Shown one piece after another: positions 55,519 through 63,548 of a DNA stretch of 64,000 nt. A program made the position numbers and the translations under genes. The notes beneath the pieces were generated by a model, which was not told the DNA's origin, ran no database searches, and saw only the letters and a list, made by a program, of their open reading frames with translations. How positions within the stretch are numbered: the first letter of the stretch is position 1; every line of letters begins with the position of its first letter. Source of the stretch: Actinomycetota bacterium (GTDB lineage Bacteria; Actinomycetota; Geothermincolia; Geothermincolales; RBG-13-55-18); NCBI GenBank assembly GCA_030019255.1, contig JASEFK010000007.1, positions 1 to 64,000 of the forward strand, given 5' to 3'.

Positions 55519-55938
55519 TCACTCGCCCATGACCTGGACGATGAGGACCCGGCGCCGGGGCCGATTGTCGAAATCCACGAAGGCGATCTGCTGCCAGGTC
55601 CCCAGGATGAGCCGCCCCTCCCGAAAGGGGACGCTGAGGGAGGGCCCCACCAGGGAGGCCCGCACGTGGCTGTACCCGTTGCCGTCGCCCCAGGTCCGGT
55701 CGTGGTGATAGGCCCCTTCCCTCGGCGCCAGCCGCTCGAAGGCCTCTCCTAAATCCCGCACCAGGCCGGGCTCGTATTCCAAGGTCATGACCCCTCCGGT
55801 GGACCCGGGCACGAAGACGGTTACCAGCCCCTCGCGGAGCCGGGAACCGGTGAGGCTCTCCTGTACCTTTCCGGTGATGTCGATTATCTCCGATCCACCC
55901 CGGGTGGAAAGCTCCAGGCTGGTGGTGTAGACGGGCAT
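55519..55938 (-). CDS. YjbQ/UPF0047 family protein
   Basis: 139 residues, the normal length of this small trimeric family. Signatures: IIDITGKVQESL, VTVFVPGSTGGVMTLEYEPG, YHHDRTWGDGNGYSHVRASL and LGTWQQIAFVDFDNRPR. Conserved His residues (HHD, SHVRA) form the presumed metal site. Members can replace thiamine-phosphate synthase weakly, but the true role is unknown. It lies 16 bp after the ACT protein gene. Confidence 0.93.
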   Translation of the reverse strand: MPVYTTSLELSTRGGSEIIDITGKVQESLTGSRLREGLVTVFVPGSTGGVMTLEYEPGLVRDLGEAFERLAPREGAYHHDRTWGDGNGYSHVRASLVGPSLSVPFREGRLILGTWQQIAFVDFDNRPRRRVLIVQVMGE

Positions 55939-55954
55939 CGTCGTACCCCCGCGC

Positions 55955-56386
55955 TCATATCCGGTAGACGTCCTCCTCGCGCATCACCGTGAACCCGCTT
56001 CCCTGCAGGGCCTGGATGGCCCGGTCTATCTGCTCCACGCGGAAGACCACGATGGCGCTCTCCCCGCTCTTCTCCACGAAGCAGTACAGGTATTCGATGT
56101 TCACGTTGGCCTCGTAAAGGGGAGCCAGGACTCCCGCCAGCCCTCCCGGGCGGTCCGGAACCTCGACGGCGATGACCTCCGTCTCGCTCACCGTGAAGTT
56201 TTCCTCCGTGAGCACCCTCACCGCTCTGTCCGGGTCGTTGACGATGAGCCTCAGAACGCCGTAATCGGCGGTCTCGGCTATGGCCAGGGCGCGGATGTTG
56301 ACCTCCGCCTCGGCCAGGCACTTGCAAACCTCGTATAACCTTCCGGACTTGTTCTCCAGGAATACGGAAACCTGCCTAACCTTCAA
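55955..56386 (-). CDS. Tandem ACT-domain amino-acid-binding protein
   Basis: 143 residues. There are two ACT domains: about 3-68 (VSVFLENKSGRLYEVCKCLA) and 72-140 (EVIAVEVPDRPGGLAGVLAP). ACT domains bind amino acids for regulation. A TTG start at 56386 is used because TAGGAGGT precedes it by six bases and the gene begins 11 bp after the paaK stop. Stand-alone double-ACT proteins often accompany phenylacetate-CoA ligase in anaerobes, suggesting sensing of aromatic amino acids; this is inference. Confidence 0.9.
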   Translation of the reverse strand: MKVRQVSVFLENKSGRLYEVCKCLAEAEVNIRALAIAETADYGVLRLIVNDPDRAVRVLTEENFTVSETEVIAVEVPDRPGGLAGVLAPLYEANVNIEYLYCFVEKSGESAIVVFRVEQIDRAIQALQGSGFTVMREEDVYRI

Positions 56387-56397
56387 CCCGGTACCTC

Positions 56398-57696
56398 CTA
56401 CATCTTCCGCCTGTCTATTACCCTCACCGCCTTGCCCTCGCTGCGCTGAATGGAACGGGGCTCCATGAGCCGGACCTTGACGCTCACCCCCAGGTAGCTC
56501 TGGACTTCGTCGGCGATGCGGCGTTCCAGTTCCTCCAGCTTCTTTATCTCGTCCGAGAAGACCTCCGGGGAGACCTCCACCTGGACTTCCAGCACGTCCA
56601 GGTTCTCCACCCGGTCCACCACCAGCTGGTAGTGGGGGCTGAGGCCGGGGATCTGCATGAGCACCGCCTCCACCTGGGAGGGGAAGACGTTGACCCCCCG
56701 GATGATGAGCATGTCGTCGGTGCGTCCGGTGATCCTCCTCATGCGCACATGGGTGCGCCCGCAGGGGCACGGGGAGACGTCCAGGGCGGAGATGTCCCGG
56801 GTGCGGTAACGCAGGAGGGCCAGGCCCTCCTTGTTGATATTGGTGAAGACCAGCTCCCCCCTCTCTCCGGGAGGAAGGCTCTCCCCGGTATCCGGGTCGA
56901 TGATCTCGGGGATGAAGCAATCCTCGAAGACGTGCAGTCCGTTCTTCTCCCCGCACTCTATGGAAACACCGGGACCCACCACCTCGGAGAGACCGTAGAT
57001 GTCGTGGGCGGAGATTCCCAGCGTCTCCTCGATCTGTACGCGCATCTCGTCGGTCCAGGGCTCCGCACCAAGAATACCCGCCTTGAGTTTTATCATGTCC
57101 CTGGTGACCCCCATCTCCTTCATGACCTCGGCGATGTTCAAGGCGTAGGAGGGGGTGCAGCAGAGGATCGTGCTTCCAAAATCTACCATAAGGCGGATCT
57201 GCCGCTTGGTGTTGCCCCCGGACATGGGCAGAGCGGTGGCCCCCAGCATCTCCGCCCCGTAATGCAGCCCCAGGCCCCCGGTGAACAACCCGTACCCGTA
57301 GGCCACGTGCACGATGTCGTCGGGGGTCCCCCCGGCGGCCACGATGGTCCTGGCCACCAGGTCCGCCCACACCTTTATGTCGTTGGCCGTGTACCCCACC
57401 ACGGTGGGCTTGCCGGTGGTGCCGGACGAGGCGTGGATGCGGACGATATCCCGCATGGGCACGGCGAAGAGGCCGAACGGGTAATGGTCCCTGAGGTCGT
57501 CCTTGGTGGTAAAGGGCAGCTTCTTGAGATCGGACAGGTTCCGGATGTCCCCTGGCGAATATCCCACCTCATCCAGTTTTTTCCTGTAGAAAGGCACCTT
57601 CTCGTAGAGGCGGTCCACCGTCTCCCTCAGGCGCTGCAGCTGGAGTTCCTCCAGCCTTTCCCTGTCCAGGACCTCCACCGGGTTGAAGTACTCCAT
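56398..57696 (-). CDS. paaK: Phenylacetate-CoA ligase
   Basis: 432 residues, ANL-superfamily ligase. The P-loop [17 protein letters not shown] is intact, as are [20 protein letters not shown] and the C-terminal Lys in [18 protein letters not shown]-like [20 protein letters not shown] is characteristic of PaaK. It activates phenylacetate or a related aryl acid to its CoA ester. With the ACT protein and no paa ring-opening genes nearby, it more likely serves aromatic amino acid fermentation or synthesis than aerobic breakdown. Confidence 0.93.
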   Translation of the reverse strand: MEYFNPVEVLDRERLEELQLQRLRETVDRLYEKVPFYRKKLDEVGYSPGDIRNLSDLKKLPFTTKDDLRDHYPFGLFAVPMRDIVRIHASSGTTGKPTVVGYTANDIKVWADLVARTIVAAGGTPDDIVHVAYGYGLFTGGLGLHYGAEMLGATALPMSGGNTKRQIRLMVDFGSTILCCTPSYALNIAEVMKEMGVTRDMIKLKAGILGAEPWTDEMRVQIEETLGISAHDIYGLSEVVGPGVSIECGEKNGLHVFEDCFIPEIIDPDTGESLPPGERGELVFTNINKEGLALLRYRTRDISALDVSPCPCGRTHVRMRRITGRTDDMLIIRGVNVFPSQVEAVLMQIPGLSPHYQLVVDRVENLDVLEVQVEVSPEVFSDEIKKLEELERRIADEVQSYLGVSVKVRLMEPRSIQRSEGKAVRVIDRRKM

Positions 57697-57806
57697 GTCC
57701 TCTCCCCTCTTTCTCCAGCCGTGGACTACGGGTTATTTTACCAGATGGCCCCGGCGCCGTGGGGCCGGAAAGGTCCCCTGGCATCCGCTCCAGCCGGACG
57801 CTCGCC

Positions 57807-59501
57807 CTATCCTGACCTGCGGCGCACCAGGAGGGAGCCCAGGGCCAGGAAGAAGAGTCCGAAGCCAAGGAGCGCCAGCCATTCGCCGAGCACGCCGGCC
57901 GCCCCCTCCCCCCGCAGCATGACGCCGGAAAGGGCCTCCACGGCGTAGGTCAGGGGGATGGCGCGGGCCAGGCCCCGCATGATGGAAGGCATGAGGTTCA
58001 GCGGGAAGATCATCCCGGCGAGGAATATCAGGGGGAAGCTGACCAAAAGACCGAGGATGACCGCGCCGGCTACCTGGCGCGCGAAGGCGGCCAGCACCAG
58101 GCCTATCCCGATGCAGGAGAGGGAGGAAATGGCTATGGTGGCCAGGGCCAGGAAAATATTGGAGGCAAAGGCCCGAAAGACGGCCACCGCCAGGACGAGC
58201 ATCACCGCCGACTGCACGAACACGATGCCCGCCGCCATGAGGAGCTTGGACCCCACCAGGGCCAGGGGGCCCATGTCGGTCAACCGCAGGCGCACCCGCA
58301 TCCCCTCCTCGTCCTCCAGGACCATGAGGATGGCCCCGCAGAGCACCCCGGTCCAGAGCATGGACAGGGCGATGAGTGAGGGTACCACCGCGTCCTTGGC
58401 GGCCAGGGGCCTCCCGGCCACGGAGGTTATCCTGAGTTCCACCGGGAGAGCAGTACCCTTGAGGTAATCGGCGGCTTCCCCGATGTCCTCGATGACCGTG
58501 TCCGCCAGCCCGATTCCCTCCTCCAGGCGTGCCCTCAGCTCGGGGTTGTCGGCCAGTTTCTCCCGTATGCGTTCCAGGTCCTCCCGGATGCGGGAGAGGC
58601 CCACCACCTGTGTCCCGAAGAAATCGCCCCCCTCCACCAGGACCCGCAGGCCGGCCACAACGGCCCGCATCTTCTCCTCCACCACCCTCTCGCTGACCCG
58701 GGAGAGGAACCCCCGCACCGCGGTCTCGGCGAACTCCGCCTTCACCAGGCTGGACTGGTCCAGTACCACCTCCACCTCGGCCACCTTTTCCAGAGTCTTG
58801 AGGCGCCGGACGAATCCGGGCGGGAGCACGAGGACCGCGTCCACGCGCCCCTCCCGGAGGTCCTCCATGGCACTGCCCCGGTCCGGGTAATCCTTCACTT
58901 CCACCACCTCGCGGGAGAAATCCCGCACCAACCCCCCGGAGTCGTAGGACCGCCCATCCACCCACAGGGACTCGCCCAGGTAGGGATAGGCAGCGGAGGG
59001 CACGCCCACCAGGAGCCCGCCTCCCGACGTTCTCAGCTCCTCCAGGGCCTCCTCGCCGGAATCCCGGTAGCGTACTTCCCCCGCGGAGGTCTCCAGGTCG
59101 TCCAGCAACCAATCCAGTACCCCGCTATCCACTCGGTGGCCCAACCAGCGTGGTTCAGAGTCCTCCTCCACCGCCGCCGTGACCAGGTTCAACTCCCCAC
59201 CCTCCAGACCTTCCAGGGCTTGGTCCAGGGAGGCGAGGGCGGTGGACCCTTCCGCTTCCCGGCGCACGGTCCTCTCCAGGCCAGAGGGTTGCCCGGTGGG
59301 CAGTATCCACCAGAGGACCTCCACCCCTTCCGGGCGGTCCAGGTCCACCACCCCCAGGGGAACGGGCCGCCCGCTCTCCTGGAAGGCGGCCCCGATGACG
59401 CCCATGATCAGGAAGGGATAGACGATCAGCACCGCGAGGAGGAGTCGGTTGCGGTATATGAGTTTCCAGTCCTTGGAAATCAGGGTCCTCCAGCCCTTCA
59501 C
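57807..59501 (-). CDS. ABC-2 type transporter permease with large extracellular domain
   Basis: 564 residues. The N-terminal helix is at about 20-40 (LLLAVLIVYPFLIMGVIGAA). A long extracytoplasmic domain (about 45-345) follows, containing a helical stretch with TRIREDLERIREKL-like heptads. Five C-terminal helices include LVSFPLIFLAGMIFPLNLMP, the ABC-2 signature. The GTG start overlaps the ATPase stop (GTGA). It resembles YhgE/Pip- or DrrB-type exporters; the cargo is unknown. A longer upstream frame is an artefact of the ATPase gene. Confidence 0.9.
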   Translation of the reverse strand: MKGWRTLISKDWKLIYRNRLLLAVLIVYPFLIMGVIGAAFQESGRPVPLGVVDLDRPEGVEVLWWILPTGQPSGLERTVRREAEGSTALASLDQALEGLEGGELNLVTAAVEEDSEPRWLGHRVDSGVLDWLLDDLETSAGEVRYRDSGEEALEELRTSGGGLLVGVPSAAYPYLGESLWVDGRSYDSGGLVRDFSREVVEVKDYPDRGSAMEDLREGRVDAVLVLPPGFVRRLKTLEKVAEVEVVLDQSSLVKAEFAETAVRGFLSRVSERVVEEKMRAVVAGLRVLVEGGDFFGTQVVGLSRIREDLERIREKLADNPELRARLEEGIGLADTVIEDIGEAADYLKGTALPVELRITSVAGRPLAAKDAVVPSLIALSMLWTGVLCGAILMVLEDEEGMRVRLRLTDMGPLALVGSKLLMAAGIVFVQSAVMLVLAVAVFRAFASNIFLALATIAISSLSCIGIGLVLAAFARQVAGAVILGLLVSFPLIFLAGMIFPLNLMPSIMRGLARAIPLTYAVEALSGVMLRGEGAAGVLGEWLALLGFGLFFLALGSLLVRRRSG

Positions 59502-60433
59502 TTCTCGACCTCCTCCATGAAGCGCAGGAAGGCGTCCTCCAGGGTGACCTCGCGGTAGTGCAGGTCGCGCAGGCTTCCGGACAGCCGGGAGGCGATGAGC
59601 GGCAACTTCTCGGGGAGGGAATCCCCGGTGAGGACCGTCACCCCTTCCTCCTCTCCACAGTCCAGGGAGAGCTCCCGGCACAACCTCTGAAGCTCGGGCA
59701 GGCCTTCACGCTCCAGGCGCAGCTCCAGGCGGTCGGTCCCCAGCAGTCGTTTGATCTCCGCCGGGGTCCCCCGTTCGCGCACCCTCCCCTTCACCAGTAT
59801 GGCCAGCCGGTGGCAGAGGTGGTCGGCTTCCTCCATGTTGTGGGTGGTCATGAATATCGTGCGGCCCTGCCCAGAGAGTTCACTTATCAGATCCCACACG
59901 GCGCTCCGGGCCTCGGGGTCCAGCCCCGAGGTGGGCTCGTCGAGGAAGACGATCTCCGGGTCGTGTATCAACCCCATGGCCAGGCTCAATCGCTGCTGCA
60001 TGCCGCGAGAGAAGAGGCGCACCTGCCTCCGCACATGCTCCTGCAGTCCCGCCCATTCCAACAGCTCCTGCACCCGAGCGGAGGTACGTGCCGGAGCCAT
60101 GCCGTAGAGCCTGGCCAGAAGGGCGAGGTTCTCCGCGGGAGTGAGCCTTCCGTAAAAGGAGGGCTCCTGGGGCACCAAACCCAGGCGGCGGCGGAAGCGG
60201 GGCTCCCTCGGTTCAACCATCCTGCCCTCCACCAGTATCTCTCCCCGGGTGGGCGCGATCTGTCCGGTGAGGATGCGGACGAGGGTGGTCTTTCCCGCCC
60301 CGTTGGGGCCAATGAGGCCGAAGGTCTCCCCCTTTTCCACTTCGAGGCTGACCCCGTCCAGGGCCCTGAAGCCCCGGAACTCCTTCTCAAGGCCCTTGAC
60401 CTCCAAGAGTACCTGCTTTCCTTCCCCGGGCAT
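59498..60433 (-). CDS. ABC transporter ATPase
   Basis: 311 residues. Walker A GPNGAGKTT near 40, Q-loop LVPQEPSFYG, signature LFSRGMQQRLSLAMGL, Walker B IVFLDEPTSGLD and switch His in IFMTTHNMEEADH are complete. The C-terminal 75 residues form a DrrA/CcmA-like extension. It energises the ABC-2 permease encoded directly downstream with a 4-bp overlap. The signature motif has SRGM instead of SGGQ, common in this exporter subgroup. Confidence 0.94.
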   Translation of the reverse strand: MPGEGKQVLLEVKGLEKEFRGFRALDGVSLEVEKGETFGLIGPNGAGKTTLVRILTGQIAPTRGEILVEGRMVEPREPRFRRRLGLVPQEPSFYGRLTPAENLALLARLYGMAPARTSARVQELLEWAGLQEHVRRQVRLFSRGMQQRLSLAMGLIHDPEIVFLDEPTSGLDPEARSAVWDLISELSGQGRTIFMTTHNMEEADHLCHRLAILVKGRVRERGTPAEIKRLLGTDRLELRLEREGLPELQRLCRELSLDCGEEEGVTVLTGDSLPEKLPLIASRLSGSLRDLHYREVTLEDAFLRFMEEVEK

Positions 60434-60502
60434 ATGGCCTCCCCGTAAAGGAGAATTTCGGCGTCGGGCCCGGTGGGGGATCCCGCCTATCTTTAACTTA
60501 AA

Positions 60503-60532
60503 TTGACATTACAAACAATATTATGTTTTAAT
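60503..60532 (+). promoter_or_regulatory. Strong sigma-A-type promoter with overlapping palindrome
   Basis: TTGACA (60503-60508), an 18-bp spacer and TTTAAT (60527-60532). A 14-bp perfect palindrome ATAACTTAAGTTAT (60531-60544), extended to 60526-60549 with TTTT/AAAA arms and one mismatch, covers the -10 and start region. This is the geometry of a repressor-controlled promoter. Confidence 0.6.
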
Positions 60533-60549
60533 AACTTAAGTTATCAAAA
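60526..60549. repeat. 24-bp imperfect palindrome, candidate operator
   Basis: TTTTAATAACTT and AAGTTATCAAAA are complementary at 11 of 12 positions. It sits on the -10 box and start region of the upstream promoter, where a bound dimer would block RNA polymerase. Confidence 0.6.
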
Positions 60550-60734
60550 ACAACAGCCGTTGGGCGGGAGACCTTCCGTTCACCTAGGCGGACCGGCCGT
60601 CAGACCAATAGGATATCAGCAAATCGATTCGGCCGGAACAAGGCGGATGTGGGCTCTCCTCGGTTCGGGGAATCAAGGAGAAGAGATTCGCTTACCTAAA
60701 GTATTAAGGAAAAGATAATGGAATGATCCGCGGT

Positions 60735-60764
60735 TTGCGTATCGTGAGCACAAGAGGGTATAAA
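60735..60764 (+). promoter_or_regulatory. Second promoter candidate for the M23 hydrolase
   Basis: TTGCGT (60735-60740), an 18-bp spacer and TATAAA (60759-60764). The start point would be about 60771, leaving a 43-nt leader. The -35 is weak. Confidence 0.45.
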
Positions 60765-60813
60765 AATAACAAGTTGCGCGCCAGGCCGAGCGGCGGAAGG
60801 GGGTGAAAACCGG

Positions 60814-61845
60814 ATGAAGGCGAGGGCATGGCGGGCGGCGGCGGTAGCCTTGCTGGTCTGCATGCTGTTCGCGGCCCTTCCCCTCCCAACCTGCCCCTCC
60901 GCCACCCTGCAGGAAAAGCAGGCCGAGGCGGAGAGGGTGCGCCGCCAGCTGGAAGCCCTAAAGGCGGAATCCCAGCGGCTGGCCCAGGAATACAACGCCG
61001 CCCTCGACGCCTACGAGGCCATCCGCGCCGAGGTGGAGAGCAACCGCAGGGAGCTGGAACGGGCGCAGCGGGACTACAAGAGGGCCCGCACCATCCTCAA
61101 CCAGAGGCTGCGCTCCATCTACATGTCCGGGGACGTCAATTCCATGGAGGTGCTGCTCGAATCCACCACCCTGGACGACTTTCTCACCCGCTACGACTAT
61201 TTCTCCTTCATCGGGCGCCGGGATTACCAGGTCTTCGATGAGGTGCGCCGCCTACGGGAGGAGATAACCCGGAGGCAGCACGCCCTGGAGGAGAAGGAAG
61301 CCCTCCAGATGCAGACCGTGGCTACCCTCAACGCCAAGCGGCAAGCGATGGAGGCCTCCATACAGGAGCAGCAGAAGTACCTGGAGAGCGTGAACAAGGA
61401 GATACTCCAACTCCTGGCCCAGGAAGGCTACTACGGGACCCCGCGCAGCACGCCCATAGGTAACTTCATCTTCCCCGTGCAGGGGCCCTGTTCCTTCTCC
61501 AACGACTGGCACGCGCCGCGCACCGGACACCTGCACCAGGGCAACGACATCTTCGCCCCCGCGGGAACCCCCTGCGTAGCCTGTGTCTCGGGGACCGTCC
61601 ACCAGGGGGAGGGCAAGAATGCCGGCCTCTACGTGCGGCTGGTGGGCGACGACGGGAACGTCTACTATTACATGCACCTGCAGCGCTTCGGGGCCACCGG
61701 GCACGTCACCGCGGGCACGGTGATCGGCTACGTGGGGGACACCGGAAACGCCAAGGGAGGCCCGCCCCACCTCCACTTCGAGATACATCCCGGCGGCGGT
61801 CCGGCCATTAATCCCTACCCCATACTCCTGGCCGCCTACCGATGA
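60814..61845 (+). CDS. Secreted M23 murein hydrolase with coiled coil (EnvC/PcsB-like)
   Basis: 343 residues. A signal peptide (about 1-30, ending near CPSA) leads to long coiled-coil segments (32-105, 140-210) and the C-terminal LytM/M23 domain (about 225-340). The zinc motif is complete: H241 and D245 in HLHQGNDIF, and H319/H321 in PPHLHFEIHPGG. It should cleave peptidoglycan cross-links outside the membrane, with the coiled coil acting as the control arm as in EnvC/PcsB. AAGGGGGTG precedes the ATG. Two upstream promoters and a palindrome suggest regulated expression. Confidence 0.93.
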   Translation: MKARAWRAAAVALLVCMLFAALPLPTCPSATLQEKQAEAERVRRQLEALKAESQRLAQEYNAALDAYEAIRAEVESNRRELERAQRDYKRARTILNQRLRSIYMSGDVNSMEVLLESTTLDDFLTRYDYFSFIGRRDYQVFDEVRRLREEITRRQHALEEKEALQMQTVATLNAKRQAMEASIQEQQKYLESVNKEILQLLAQEGYYGTPRSTPIGNFIFPVQGPCSFSNDWHAPRTGHLHQGNDIFAPAGTPCVACVSGTVHQGEGKNAGLYVRLVGDDGNVYYYMHLQRFGATGHVTAGTVIGYVGDTGNAKGGPPHLHFEIHPGGGPAINPYPILLAAYR

Positions 61846-61862
61846 CCCTCACGTCCCTGCGG

Positions 61863-61914
61863 GGATCACCACGGGAATCCATGGATTCGTGATCCTCCGC
61901 ATAGGGAGGGATTC
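61863..61914 (+). repeat. Two hairpins downstream of the M23 gene
   Basis: First hairpin: GGATCAC and GTGATCC flank the inner 12-bp palindrome AATCCATGGATT. Second: CCTCC and GGAGG around GCATAG. Neither has a T-run, so they are not standard terminators. They lie between the M23 and PEP carboxylase genes and may be an mRNA-processing or stability element. Confidence 0.45.
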
Positions 61915-61978
61915 GAGTATCATAAGTCTCAGCCGGTGACCGATAGTTCACCTTTCAGAAGGGAGGGGTGAAGAGCGG

Positions 61979-63460
61979 ATGAGCATCCCCATCCGGAAAG
62001 TGCCCCGGTGCATGAGCACGCAGCATCCCGACAACGTCCAAGCCCCCTTCTTCGCCACCGACACCGTGCTGGGGGGCGATGACGAGATCCAGGAAGCCTT
62101 CTACGTCTTTTCCCACCTGGGCTGCGACGAGCAGATGTGGGACTGCGAGGGCAAGGAAGTGGACAACTTCGTGGTCAAGAAGCTCCTTACCCGCTACGAG
62201 TCTTTTTTCCGGGAGACGGTGCTGGGAAGGGACGTATTCCTCACCCTGCGCGTGCCTAACCCCACGGTGGAGAAGGCGGAGGCCAAGATACTCCTGGAGA
62301 CCCTGGAGAGCATTCCCCGCTCCTTCGACGCCGCCTGCCTCTTCTACGGGGAAGAGATACCCCCCATTTTCGAGGTCATCCTCCCTATGACCGCCTCCAC
62401 CCGGTGCATAGACCGCATCTACCGGTACTATTCGGACTTCGTGGTGGGCAAGCAGGACCGGCCCTTCCAGGAAGGGGACATCACCATCGCCGAGTGGATC
62501 GGCGAGTTCAAGCCCCGGAGGATAAACGTCATCCCCCTCTTCGAGGACTGGGAGCACATGCTGGAGTCCGCGTCCATGGTCCGGGAGTACCTGCGGGACA
62601 AGGAGGTCGAATACCAGAGGGTCTTCCTGGCCCGCTCGGACCCGGCCATGAACTACGGCATGATCAGCGCCGTGCTCCTGAACAAGCTGGCCCTGGTTCG
62701 CCTCGAGGACCTCTCCCGGGAGCTGGGAGTTCCCATCCTCCCCATCATCGGCGTGGGTTCCGCGCCCTTCCGCGGCAACCTGACCCCCCGTAACGTGGAG
62801 GGCGTTATCAGGGAATACCCCAGCGCCCACACCTTCACCGTGCAGTCCTCCTTCAAGTTCGACCATCCTCCCGAGCTGGTCATCGACGCGGTGCGCAGGC
62901 TCCGCGACCGCGAGGACGCCCCCCCGCACCGCCTGGACGAGGGGAGGTGCCTGGAGCTGGCCGAAAGGTACACCGCCGCCTATCAGGCACAGGTCACGCA
63001 CCTGGCCCCGGTCATCAACCGCATGGCCAGGTTCGTGCCTTCGCGCCGCAAGAGGAAGCTGCACATCGGCCTCTTCGGGTACTCGCGGAGCATGGGGAAA
63101 GTATCGCTCCCCCGGGCCATAACTTTCACCGCGGCCCTTTATTCCCTGGGCCTCCCCCCGGAGCTGCTGGGCCTGGACGCCCTGCGGCCCTCGGACTGGG
63201 AGTTCCTGAAGGGCGCCTACCTAAACCTGGAGAGGGACCTGGCCGACGCCCTGCGTTATTTCAACCCCAGGGCCCTGGACCTCCTACCGGAGGATGCGGC
63301 GCGTGCCTTGCGGCGCCTGGACATCCTCTCCGCCGTGGAGAGGGACCCGGATCACCAGGAAGTCACCGACCTCGTTCTGGAAAGCTCGGGGCGGGAAAAC
63401 GAACGCGAGATGAGGGAGGCGGTCCTGCGCGCCGCCGGCATACGGCGCTTCCTGGGCTGA
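61979..63460 (+). CDS. ppcA: Phosphoenolpyruvate carboxylase, archaeal type
   Basis: 493 residues, about half the length of common bacterial PEP carboxylases. The start RKVPRCMSTQHPDNVQ, then GCDEQMWDCEGKEVDN and LTLRVPNPTVEKAEAK, is diagnostic of the archaeal-type family. PIIGVGSAPFRGNLTP and TVQSSFKFDHP match its active-site regions. It makes oxaloacetate from PEP and bicarbonate to refill the citric acid cycle. The type is found in archaea and scattered bacteria such as Clostridium perfringens and Leuconostoc-type lactic acid bacteria, so transfer is possible. An AAGGGAGGGG ribosome site precedes the ATG. Confidence 0.94.
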   Translation: MSIPIRKVPRCMSTQHPDNVQAPFFATDTVLGGDDEIQEAFYVFSHLGCDEQMWDCEGKEVDNFVVKKLLTRYESFFRETVLGRDVFLTLRVPNPTVEKAEAKILLETLESIPRSFDAACLFYGEEIPPIFEVILPMTASTRCIDRIYRYYSDFVVGKQDRPFQEGDITIAEWIGEFKPRRINVIPLFEDWEHMLESASMVREYLRDKEVEYQRVFLARSDPAMNYGMISAVLLNKLALVRLEDLSRELGVPILPIIGVGSAPFRGNLTPRNVEGVIREYPSAHTFTVQSSFKFDHPPELVIDAVRRLRDREDAPPHRLDEGRCLELAERYTAAYQAQVTHLAPVINRMARFVPSRRKRKLHIGLFGYSRSMGKVSLPRAITFTAALYSLGLPPELLGLDALRPSDWEFLKGAYLNLERDLADALRYFNPRALDLLPEDAARALRRLDILSAVERDPDHQEVTDLVLESSGRENEREMREAVLRAAGIRRFLG

Positions 63461-63548
63461 AAAACCGTTCTCCATCCGGGCATGGGAGTTCCCTCGAGGG
63501 TCACCGACATTTCCGATCCTGCGCTTCCGGGGAGGGAAAACCGTCTCC

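Larger units (their letters stand above)
60434..60813. other. Divergent AT-rich control region between the ABC exporter and the M23 hydrolase
   Basis: 380 bp. It contains two plus-strand promoters (60503-60532 and 60735-60764) and a palindrome over the first -10 box (60526-60549). The stretch 60550-60720 has several GC-rich inverted repeats but matches no riboswitch I know. No gene is supported. Confidence 0.5.

Noticed and set aside
60550-60720. c-di-AMP (ydaO-type) riboswitch before the M23 hydrolase
   Set aside because: The conserved family segments, such as the GACAGCTAAC-type stretch, are absent.
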